A DNA stretch of 42,702 nucleotides from an uncultured Fretibacterium sp. GTDB taxonomy: Bacteria > Synergistota > Synergistia > Synergistales > Aminobacteriaceae. The notes under the pieces were generated by a model. It saw only the letters and a list, made by a program, of their open reading frames with translations. It searched no databases and was not told where the DNA came from. The stretch's first letter is position 1. Every line of letters starts with the position of its first letter. A program made the position numbers and the translations under genes. Below, one piece after another: positions 33,378 through 40,429 of the stretch. The stretch is taken from positions 1-42,702 of the forward strand of contig CALBPU010000088.1 in the NCBI GenBank assembly GCA_937899395.1, in the 5' to 3' direction.

Positions 33378-34580
33378 TTAAATTCCTGCTGCACGCTTTA
33401 ATTCTTCAGCTCTGTCGGTTTTCTCCCAACCCGGTAATTCGGGCAAATCAATTCTTCCCATGTGTCCATAGGCTGCAAGGGCTTTATATTGAGGCCGCCT
33501 TAAATCTAAATCTCGAATTATTGCGGCAGGTCTGAAATCAAAATATTCACGTAACAATTTTGAGATTTTTTCATCGCTGATTTTCCCAGTACCGAATGTG
33601 TTGACGTTAAGTGAAACAGGTTCGGCAACTCCGATTGCATAGGCAACTTGAATTTGACACTCGTCAGCTATTCCTGAAGCAACAATATTTTTCGCTGCGT
33701 AACGTGTCATATATGCGCCGCTTCTGTCAACTTTAGTAGGATCTTTTCCCGAAAAAGCTCCACCCCCGTGAGGCACCCAACCGCCATAAGTATCAACAAT
33801 AATTTTTCGTCCTGTTAATCCGCTGTCAGCCATAGGCCCGCCTTTAACGAAACGTCCTGTCGGATTTACAAAAATTTTCGTGTCATCGTCAATTAAATTT
33901 TCAGGAACTATCGGGGTTATAACATGCTCAATAATATCCGCTCGAATTTGTTTTAACTCTGCTTCGGGGTGGTGCTGCGCTGAAACAACAATCGTGTCGG
34001 CGTGAACTGCTTTTCGATTTTCATAACGTAAAGACACTTGGGTTTTTCCGTCAGGTCTTAAATATGAAAGCGTACCGTCTTTGCGTACCTTTGTTAAACG
34101 TCTTGAAAGTGAATGAGCAAGGGCTATAGGCATGGGCATAAATTCTTTTGTCTCGTTAGTTGCGTAACCGAACATCATTCCCTGATCACCTGCTCCGATT
34201 TTAGCGATTTCGTTTTCGGAGATTGAATTTTTATCACGGACTTCAATGGCGTTGTCAACTCCCTGAGCAATATCTCCCGACTGTTCGTCAATAGCCGTTA
34301 AAACTGCGCAAGTGTCTCCGTCAAAACCGTACTTCGCTCTTGTATAACCTATTTCGTTTACAATCCCTCTTGCAATTTTGGGAATATCAACGTAAGTGTT
34401 TGTGCTAATTTCTCCTGCAACAACTACAAGCCCTGTTGAAACTAAAACTTCACAAGCTACCCTGCCCATAGGGTCATCTTTCAAAATTGCATCAAGAACA
34501 CCGTCAGAAATCTGATCCGCAACTTTATCAGGGTGGCCTTCAGTAACAGATTCCGATGAAAAAATAAAATTGTCTGACAT
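33378..34580 (-). CDS. metK: S-adenosylmethionine synthetase
   Basis: Makes SAM from ATP and methionine. 400 residues, normal size. Motifs: ESVTEGHPDKVADQISD at the start (ATP and metal site), the GAGDQGMMFGYA hexapeptide region, GGPMADSGLTGRKIIVDTYG and GGAFSGKDPTKVDRSGAY (P-loop-like). AAGGAGG before the ATG. A SAM-I riboswitch and terminator lie upstream, giving feedback control by the product. Confidence 0.97.
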   Translation of the reverse strand: MSDNFIFSSESVTEGHPDKVADQISDGVLDAILKDDPMGRVACEVLVSTGLVVVAGEISTNTYVDIPKIARGIVNEIGYTRAKYGFDGDTCAVLTAIDEQSGDIAQGVDNAIEVRDKNSISENEIAKIGAGDQGMMFGYATNETKEFMPMPIALAHSLSRRLTKVRKDGTLSYLRPDGKTQVSLRYENRKAVHADTIVVSAQHHPEAELKQIRADIIEHVITPIVPENLIDDDTKIFVNPTGRFVKGGPMADSGLTGRKIIVDTYGGWVPHGGGAFSGKDPTKVDRSGAYMTRYAAKNIVASGIADECQIQVAYAIGVAEPVSLNVNTFGTGKISDEKISKLLREYFDFRPAAIIRDLDLRRPQYKALAAYGHMGRIDLPELPGWEKTDRAEELKRAAGI

Positions 34581-34612
34581 AAAATTTTTCCTCCTTAATT
34601 AATTTATAAACA

Positions 34613-34650
34613 TAAAAAAATGTACCCTCTGAATTTTAAGAGAGTACATG
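34613..34650 (-). terminator. SAM-I riboswitch expression-platform terminator
   Basis: On the minus strand ATGTACTCTCT pairs with AGAGGGTACAT, followed by seven T. Its 5' arm segment CTCTCTT is complementary to AAGAGAG at the 3' side of aptamer helix P1, so an antiterminator can form when SAM is absent. Confidence 0.88.
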
Positions 34651-34679
34651 AAAAATTTTTTAATCATTATTTTCTTTCT

Positions 34680-34782
34680 CTCTTATCATTCAGCTTTGAT
34701 TAACTTTGCTGCCGATATTGGCACCTGATTAAACAGGTTGTCGGGCTTCACAGGGTCGGTCCCTCCACCTCTCTTGATAAGA
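34680..34782 (-). ncRNA. SAM-I (S-box) riboswitch aptamer
   Basis: Minus strand: P1 CTTATCA..TGATAAG, the AGAGAGGTGGAGGGAC kink-turn region, GAAGCCCGACAACC, a P3 hairpin (CCTGTTTAATCAGG), GTGCCAAT, and GCAGCAAA. All S-box consensus blocks are in order. Located between rpsD and metK and oriented with metK. Ligand binding should stabilise P1 and allow the downstream terminator to form. Confidence 0.95.
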
Positions 34783-34808
34783 TTTTTAATTTAATTTTTA
34801 TTTACATT

Positions 34809-35420
34809 TTACTTTGAGTACAACTCAACCGCCAGAATTTCATTAACATCAATCGGAAGTTCCTCGCGCATTGGTTCACGGATTAATTTTGCGCTGAACT
34901 GCTCTTTGTTTTTCTCAAGATAAGGAACGCTGAACGATACAAAACCGTTGAAATTAGTTTCGACTAACGGATTTGTACGTGTTTTTTCCTTCAGGCTGAT
35001 AACATCATTTACTTTTACTCCGAATGAAGGAATATCAACTTTGTTACCGTTTACGAGAATATGACCGTGAGTTACAAGCTGGCGCGCCTGACGAATCGAA
35101 CGTGCAAAACCTGTACGGTAAACTAAATTATCAAGTCTGCATTCAAGTGCCTTTAGTAACGCAACACCTGTCATTTCTTCGCTTTTTCTTGCAATATCGA
35201 AATATCTTGCGAACTGTCTCTCAAGTATTCCGTAATAGGCTTTAATTTTTTGTTTTTCCATCAACTGAAGTCCGTATTGCGAAACTTTTTGTCCTGCACG
35301 TGCTGCTGAGGCTGCTGCGTTTTTCTTTGTATCTGTACGTTTTAATGCCTTTGGGTGTCCGCAAACATTAACTCCCAAATGTCGGCATAATTTGAATCTT
35401 GGCTCTCTTCTTGTTGCCAT
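34809..35420 (-). CDS. rpsD: 30S ribosomal protein S4
   Basis: Primary 16S rRNA-binding protein. 203 residues. N-terminal domain with two Cys (CRHLGVNVCGHPK) in place of the four-Cys zinc form, so probably zinc-free. KSEEMTGVALLKALECRLDNLVYR and the S4 domain RSIRQARQLVTHGHILVNG are diagnostic. It is separate from the usual S13-S11-S4-RpoA cluster, as in Bacillus. AAGGAGA before the ATG and its own promoter. Confidence 0.97.
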   Translation of the reverse strand: MATRREPRFKLCRHLGVNVCGHPKALKRTDTKKNAAASAARAGQKVSQYGLQLMEKQKIKAYYGILERQFARYFDIARKSEEMTGVALLKALECRLDNLVYRTGFARSIRQARQLVTHGHILVNGNKVDIPSFGVKVNDVISLKEKTRTNPLVETNFNGFVSFSVPYLEKNKEQFSAKLIREPMREELPIDVNEILAVELYSK

Positions 35421-35470
35421 AAGTTTAGTGAACTCTCCTTATAAATAATATTTCACAAAAATTCTTGTCG

Positions 35471-35499
35471 AGTTTAACACCCATCGTTAAAAATGTCAA
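35471..35499 (-). promoter_or_regulatory. promoter of rpsD
   Basis: Minus strand TTGACA, exact 17-base spacer, TAAACT; about 50 bases of leader before rpsD. It lies next to the stop of the upstream ACT-domain gene. Confidence 0.75.
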
Positions 35500-35502
35500 A
35501 AA

Positions 35503-35946
35503 TTATAACAGAGATAAATGCTCCTGATCTATAATTTCTATATGTTCATCTTTGAAAAGCGTTAAAGCCTTTTCTATATTACTGACCTCAAAAACGACAT
35601 AAGCCTCTTCAGCACTGCCTGAATTTAAGCTGTGCATAATCGAATACATGTGTTCAATATTTATTTCTGCATTATCTAAAACTTCAAGCACATGATTTAA
35701 TCCTCCCGGTACGTTTGAAATTTTAGTTACAAGAACATCAACAAAATTTGTTTCAAATCCTGCATTTTTTAATATTGAAGCTGTCCAAAGAATATTATCA
35801 ACTATTATTCTTATAATTGAATTTTTATGGGTATCTTCAACGTTGATAGCTTTGAAGTGAATATCATTTTGAGAAAGTATTACTATAGCATCGTGAAGAG
35901 TGCCGGGTTTATTCTTGAGAGTTAAAGAAATCTGTTTAACATTCAT
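35503..35946 (-). CDS. tandem ACT-domain protein (second copy)
   Basis: A 147-residue protein made of two ACT domains: residues 1-70 (VKQISLTLKNKPGTLHDAIVILSQNDIHFKAINVED) and 72-147 (VLVTKISNVPGGLNHVLEVLDNAEINIEHMYSI). ACT pairs bind amino acids and act as sensors. A paralogue of the next gene upstream, with the same layout and spacing of motifs. A hairpin terminator separates the two. Expected role: amino-acid responsive regulator or chaperone for the indolepyruvate pathway; no catalytic domain. Confidence 0.88.
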   Translation of the reverse strand: MNVKQISLTLKNKPGTLHDAIVILSQNDIHFKAINVEDTHKNSIIRIIVDNILWTASILKNAGFETNFVDVLVTKISNVPGGLNHVLEVLDNAEINIEHMYSIMHSLNSGSAEEAYVVFEVSNIEKALTLFKDEHIEIIDQEHLSLL

Positions 35947-35966
35947 ATCGCACCTCTTGAAAAATT

Positions 35967-35999
35967 CAAAAAGACTGCTTCATTTTAATAGAAACAGCC
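35967..35999 (-). terminator. terminator/attenuator between the two ACT genes
   Basis: On the minus strand GGCTGTTTC pairs with GAAGCAGTC (nine pairs, two of them G-U) around TATTAAAAT, followed by TTTTTG. It would reduce expression of the distal ACT gene. Confidence 0.65.
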
Positions 36000-36013
36000 C
36001 TCAAAAAAATTTT

Positions 36014-36448
36014 TTACAGTGCAGAAAGCTCCGCAGGTTCCATAATTTTTACGCCTGCATTATTAAGAGCTGAAGAAGCTTTTATATTGTCGTTTACTCT
36101 GAAAATCATGTAAGCTGTTTCGGAAGTTTTGTTGCCAAGAATTGCATACATATATTCAATATTAATTTTTGCGCCGTTCAAAATTTCGAGTACCTTATTT
36201 AATCCGCCCGGTACATTAGGAACTTCAACAGCTAAAACATCGGTTAAACTTGAAACAAAACCTGCGTCTTTTAACACTGTTGCTGTTCCCAAAACATCAT
36301 CAACAATTAATCTTACGATACCGAAGTCGCTTGTTTCAGCAAGTGATAATCCTCTTAAATCAATATTATTTTCAGCAAGAGCTTTTGTCATTTCGTAAAG
36401 ACAGCCCGGTCTGTTTTCAAGAAAAACTGAAATTTGTTTAACACTCAT
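36014..36448 (-). CDS. tandem ACT-domain protein (first copy)
   Basis: A 144-residue double-ACT protein: VKQISVFLENRPGCLYEMTKALAENNIDLRGL and VLAVEVPNVPGGLNKVLEILNGAKINIEYMYAI. It follows paaK by 18 bases and is co-transcribed with iorAB-paaK, an arrangement often seen in anaerobes that ferment aromatic amino acids. The N-P-G / N-V-P-G-G loops are the ligand-binding turns. Substrate is inferred to be an aromatic or branched-chain amino acid. Confidence 0.9.
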   Translation of the reverse strand: MSVKQISVFLENRPGCLYEMTKALAENNIDLRGLSLAETSDFGIVRLIVDDVLGTATVLKDAGFVSSLTDVLAVEVPNVPGGLNKVLEILNGAKINIEYMYAILGNKTSETAYMIFRVNDNIKASSALNNAGVKIMEPAELSAL

Positions 36449-36466
36449 AAAATTTTTTCACCCTTT

Positions 36467-37768
36467 CTAAATTTTTCGATTATCAATAACTCTTACGGCT
36501 TTACCTTCGCTTCTTACGATTGTTTTAGGAGCAACAAGAGTAACTTTCGCCGTAAGTCCTAACATTGAACGCAAACCTTCAACGAGTTTAGCCTGACGCT
36601 TATTAACTTCGCCGAGATTATCCGTGAACATTTCAGGTGTCATTTCAACTCTGACATCAAGAGTATCAGTATTATTAACTCTGTCAACAATAATCTGATA
36701 ATTTGCAGGATAACCTTGATTAAGGAGAACTGTTTCAATCTGGCTCGGGAATACATTAACGCCCCTTATGATTAACATGTCGTCGCTTCTGCCCTTTAAC
36801 TTCGTCATTCTTACGTGAGTTCTTCCGCATGAACAAGGCTCGTGAGTAAGTGTGCAAATATCTCTCGTTCTATAACGGATTAACGGGAAAGCTTCCTTAT
36901 CAAGAGTAGTGAAAACCAATTCGCCCAAACTTCCTTCAGGCAAAACTTCACCTGTTTTAGGATCAATGATTTCAGCGATAAAATAATCTTCGTTTATGTG
37001 CATACCTTTTTGTTCGGAGCATTCAAACGAAACTCCCGGCCCACAAAGTTCTGTTAATCCGTAAATATCATAAGCCTTAATTCCCATTGTAGCTTCAATA
37101 TCACGGCGCATACTTTCACTCCATGCTTCAGCACCGAAAATTCCTGCCTTCAAAGGAATATCATAAGGTGTCATTCCCATTTCCTTCATTCTTTCACCGA
37201 TGAAAGCCGCGTAACTCGGAGTGCAGCATAAAATCGTAGCCGATAAATCTTTTATGAACATAATCTGACGGTCAGTATTTCCTGATGAAGCAGGAATTGT
37301 TAAAGAGCCTACGAGATGACTTCCGCCGTTAAGACCAGGACCTCCTGTAAATAATCCGTATCCGTAAGAGACTTGAACAACATCTTCATTTGTTCCGCCG
37401 GCAGCCATGATTGCACGAGCGCACATTGTCTCCCAAATGTTTAAGTCATGCTGAGTGTAAAATGCTACGACACGCTGACCTGTTGTTCCTGAAGTCGATT
37501 GAATTCTCACGCAGTCCTTTAACGGTTTACCCATTAAGCCGTAAGGATATGCCTTTCGCAAATCGTCCTTTGTCAAAAACGGAAGTTTATATAAATCATC
37601 TTGTGATTTAATGTCGTCGGGTGTTAAACCTTTTTCCTGCATTTTTGCACGATAATAAGGAACATCTTCCCAAGCATGACGAACTTGTTTCAAGAGTTTT
37701 TCATTTTGAAGCTCACGAATTTTATCGTGGGACATACATTCAATTTCCTGTTGATAATATCTTTCCAT
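36467..37768 (-). CDS. paaK: phenylacetate-CoA ligase
   Basis: AMP-forming aryl acid:CoA ligase, 433 residues. P-loop-like IQSTSGTTGQRVVAFYT, the AMP motif YDIYGLTELCGPG, and the hinge/Lys region VRSEGKAVRV; SCGRTHVRM and GRSDDMLIIRGVNVFPSQ are PaaK hallmarks. In this operon it more likely works in reverse or on arylacetyl-CoA produced by IorAB, giving ATP or CoA recycling; that direction is inferred. It begins 21 bases after iorB. Confidence 0.94.
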   Translation of the reverse strand: MERYYQQEIECMSHDKIRELQNEKLLKQVRHAWEDVPYYRAKMQEKGLTPDDIKSQDDLYKLPFLTKDDLRKAYPYGLMGKPLKDCVRIQSTSGTTGQRVVAFYTQHDLNIWETMCARAIMAAGGTNEDVVQVSYGYGLFTGGPGLNGGSHLVGSLTIPASSGNTDRQIMFIKDLSATILCCTPSYAAFIGERMKEMGMTPYDIPLKAGIFGAEAWSESMRRDIEATMGIKAYDIYGLTELCGPGVSFECSEQKGMHINEDYFIAEIIDPKTGEVLPEGSLGELVFTTLDKEAFPLIRYRTRDICTLTHEPCSCGRTHVRMTKLKGRSDDMLIIRGVNVFPSQIETVLLNQGYPANYQIIVDRVNNTDTLDVRVEMTPEMFTDNLGEVNKRQAKLVEGLRSMLGLTAKVTLVAPKTIVRSEGKAVRVIDNRKI

Positions 37769-37789
37769 AAAACTTTAACCTTCTTTAAT

Positions 37790-38365
37790 TCAGGCGTTTT
37801 TACCAAGTTCAAACGCTTTCAAATTTACATCTAAAAATTTTTTCGGGACACAAAAATTTATAGCTTCCTTCCAAGCTTCTTCGGGAATATCGTTGAAATA
37901 ATGGCTCAACCTTCCCAGCAAAACCAGATTAACAGCTTTAACATTGCCTGCTTCTTCAGCAAGTTTTACACAATCAAGAGCATCGACTTTAATATTTAAT
38001 GCTTTAATTTTCTCAAGCAAATTTTCAGGATAAGACATTTTGCCCGTTATAACTGGCATAGGATCAATTTGTTGAGTTGAAGTTACAATTTGACCGTCAG
38101 CTTTGAGATATTCGAGCCATCGTGCAGCCTCTAAAATTTCAAACGACACTATGAAATCAGCTTCGCCCTTGTCAATTACAGGTGAAAAAACTTTATCGCC
38201 GTATCTCACATAAGTAACGACACTTCCGCCGCGTTGACTCATTCCGTGAACTTCAGAGACTTTTACGTCAAAGCTCTGCGATGTTAAAAGATGTCCTAAT
38301 AATTTGCTTGCAAGGACGCTTCCCTGACCTCCGACACCGACAATCATAATATTTTTTGTAGTCAT
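37790..38365 (-). CDS. iorB: indolepyruvate:ferredoxin oxidoreductase, beta (gamma-domain) subunit
   Basis: A 191-residue subunit: GVGGQGSVLASKLLGHLL at the N-terminus and SEVHGMSQRGGSVVTYVRYG are family motifs. It pairs with IorA to oxidise aryl pyruvates to aryl-acetyl-CoA, reducing ferredoxin. GGAGG within the end of the small upstream gene serves its ATG, 2 bases after that stop. Confidence 0.94.
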   Translation of the reverse strand: MTTKNIMIVGVGGQGSVLASKLLGHLLTSQSFDVKVSEVHGMSQRGGSVVTYVRYGDKVFSPVIDKGEADFIVSFEILEAARWLEYLKADGQIVTSTQQIDPMPVITGKMSYPENLLEKIKALNIKVDALDCVKLAEEAGNVKAVNLVLLGRLSHYFNDIPEEAWKEAINFCVPKKFLDVNLKAFELGKNA

Positions 38366-38367
38366 AA

Positions 38368-38592
38368 TTACCTGACCTCCACATTGCTTGAAAGATGTCT
38401 GCTGATTGCAGCATTAACAATTCTTTCAACGTCCTCAATCGTAACTGAAGGAGTGAATATTTTCTTCATGAAATCTACGATAGCCAAAACATTTACAAAC
38501 AGAGCAAGAGTAGTCAGAAAAAAACTAACCCCAATGAAAAAAAGCTTGCTTGAAGCGTTTGCATTTAAAGTTAATAAAACTTTTTCTGCCAT
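38368..38592 (-). CDS. small one-helix membrane protein in the ior operon
   Basis: A 74-residue protein of unknown function. One hydrophobic helix (KLFFIGVSFFLTTLALFVNV) in the middle and a soluble, charged C-terminus (SVTIEDVERIVNAAISRHL). The ATG at 38592 is 8 bases from AGGAGGGG; an ATG at 38598 overlaps the iorA stop but is too near the ribosome site. Tight packing between iorA and iorB argues it is real and translated; it might anchor the oxidoreductase to the membrane near Rnf (speculative). Confidence 0.7.
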   Translation of the reverse strand: MAEKVLLTLNANASSKLFFIGVSFFLTTLALFVNVLAIVDFMKKIFTPSVTIEDVERIVNAAISRHLSSNVEVR

Positions 38593-38594
38593 GA

Positions 38595-40379
38595 TCATTT
38601 CCCCTCCTGTGCAGTGCTTTCAAATGCTCTGAACTTACAAAGCTGTTCACATACTCCGCAGCCTACGCATAACGTATTATCAACATGAGCTTTGTTATTT
38701 TTCATAGCTAAAGCAGGACAGCCGATTTTCATACATGATTTACAGCCGACGCATTTTTCAGTATTAACTTTGAGAGGCGGTTTATGTTTCACGTACTTCA
38801 ATAACGCACATGGCCGTCTTGAAATTATTACGCTTGATTCACCTGCTTCGAGTTCTTCCCTTAATGCTTCCTCACATTCCTTCAAGTTATAAGGGTCAAC
38901 AACTCTTACACGGTTAAAGCCCATAGCTCGGCATAAATTTTCAAGATTGATTTTTCCCGCAGGATCTCCTTTGATGTTATAGCCTGTCGTAGGATTTTGC
39001 TGATGTCCTGTCATTCCTGTTATGGAATTGTCGAGAATTATTACAACGGATTTGCTTTGATTGTAGGCAATATTCGCAAGCCCTGTCATTCCCGAGTGCA
39101 TGAAAGTTGAATCGCCTATAACTGCAACAGGTTTTAACCCCTCCACCGCTTGAGCGGTTCCCCTCCCCTTCTCAGGGGCGGCAAGTTCAAGAGCCTTATT
39201 AAATCCGTGAGTAGCACTAACCGAAGCTCCCATACATAACGTCATTTCCATTGCTGAAAGAGGCGCAACAGCTCCTAAAGTGTAACAGCCTATATCACCT
39301 AATACCGTACATTTGTTTTTGCTGAGTGTGAAAAACATTCCCCTGTGAGGACAGCCTGCACACATTACAGGAGGTCTCGGAGGTATTACCTCATTTAATT
39401 TTGAGCATGAATTTTTTTTCAAACCTAATTTTTCGGCAAATATATTTTGACTTAACTCACCTTCAAGCGAAAATAAATTCTTTCCATCAACTTCAAGTCC
39501 TAAAGATTTGCAATAATTTTCAATGAAATCGTCAAGTTCTTCGACAACAATTAGACGCTTCACAGTTTTTGCGAAGGATTTAATTTTTTCGTCAGGTAAC
39601 GGCCAAATCATTCCCAGTTTCAAAACAGGATATAAATCTCCGCAAGCCTCTTTAACATATTGATAACTTGTTGATGATGTAATAATCCCTATCGAATCAT
39701 CAGATCCTTCATCAATTTTGTTAATATCAATTTCTTCGGCAAGAGCTTTTAATTTCAACGTACGTTCTTCAACTATAGGGTGGCGTTTTATAGCATTGCC
39801 CGGCATCATGACATATTTTGCGATATTTTTTTCGTAATGATGTTCAGGAGCTTCAACACGTTCGTTAATTTCGACTAATGACTGAGAGTGAGCAACTCTT
39901 GTACACATTTTCACGATAACGGGCGTGTCAAATTTCTCTGATAATTCATAAGCCCTCTTGAAAAAATTCAAAGCCTCTTGAGAATCTGACGGTTCAAGCA
40001 TCGGAATTTTTGAAGCTCTAGCATAGTGCCGTGAATCCTGTTCATTTTGTGAAGAGTGCATTCCTGCATCATCTGCAACACATATAACCATTCCTGCATT
40101 AACTCCGGTATATGAAACCGTGAACAACGGATCCGCTGCAACATTCAAACCTACGTGTTTCATTCCGCAAAAACTTCGTTTACCTGCAAGCGACGCTCCG
40201 AAAGCTGTTTCCATTGCAACCTTTTCATTCGGTGCCCACTCGCAGTAAATTTCGTCAAATTTTGCGGCTTCCTCCGTAATCTCTGTGCTAGGTGTTCCGG
40301 GATAACTTGACGCAACACAACAGCCTGCTTCATATAGACCTCTTGCTGCGGCGGTGTTACCCTGCATTAACTGCTTCAT
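38595..40379 (-). CDS. iorA: indolepyruvate:ferredoxin oxidoreductase, alpha subunit, with in-frame repeat insertion
   Basis: TPP- and Fe-S-dependent subunit, 594 residues. N-terminal pyrimidine-binding domain (MQGNTAAARGLYEAGC, SYPGTPSTEITEE), CAGCPHRGMFF, TPP domain with GDIGCYTLG and GDSTFMHSGMTGLANI, and two C-terminal ferredoxin motifs (CVGCKSCMKIGCP, CVGCGVCEQLC). Residues about 399-415 (PEKGRGTAQAVEG) come from a palindromic repeat inserted just before the conserved VAVIGDSTF strand. The frame is intact. AAGGGAG before the ATG; 50 bases after the ABC-F gene. Confidence 0.95.
   Translation of the reverse strand: MKQLMQGNTAAARGLYEAGCCVASSYPGTPSTEITEEAAKFDEIYCEWAPNEKVAMETAFGASLAGKRSFCGMKHVGLNVAADPLFTVSYTGVNAGMVICVADDAGMHSSQNEQDSRHYARASKIPMLEPSDSQEALNFFKRAYELSEKFDTPVIVKMCTRVAHSQSLVEINERVEAPEHHYEKNIAKYVMMPGNAIKRHPIVEERTLKLKALAEEIDINKIDEGSDDSIGIITSSTSYQYVKEACGDLYPVLKLGMIWPLPDEKIKSFAKTVKRLIVVEELDDFIENYCKSLGLEVDGKNLFSLEGELSQNIFAEKLGLKKNSCSKLNEVIPPRPPVMCAGCPHRGMFFTLSKNKCTVLGDIGCYTLGAVAPLSAMEMTLCMGASVSATHGFNKALELAAPEKGRGTAQAVEGLKPVAVIGDSTFMHSGMTGLANIAYNQSKSVVIILDNSITGMTGHQQNPTTGYNIKGDPAGKINLENLCRAMGFNRVRVVDPYNLKECEEALREELEAGESSVIISRRPCALLKYVKHKPPLKVNTEKCVGCKSCMKIGCPALAMKNNKAHVDNTLCVGCGVCEQLCKFRAFESTAQEGK
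39135..39186 (+). repeat. palindromic repeat copy 4, inside iorA
   Basis: AACCCCTC, hairpin ACCGCTTGAGCGGT, CCCCTCCCC, loop, AGGGGCGGCAAG. Same layout as the copies near 25.6 and 29.7 kb. It sits in frame, on the strand opposite to the gene, in a loop before a conserved strand of the TPP domain. Confidence 0.75.
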
Positions 40380-40429
40380 AAAAATTTTTATCTCCCTTCA
40401 AAATTTGCTGAAAATTTTAACACTGTATT

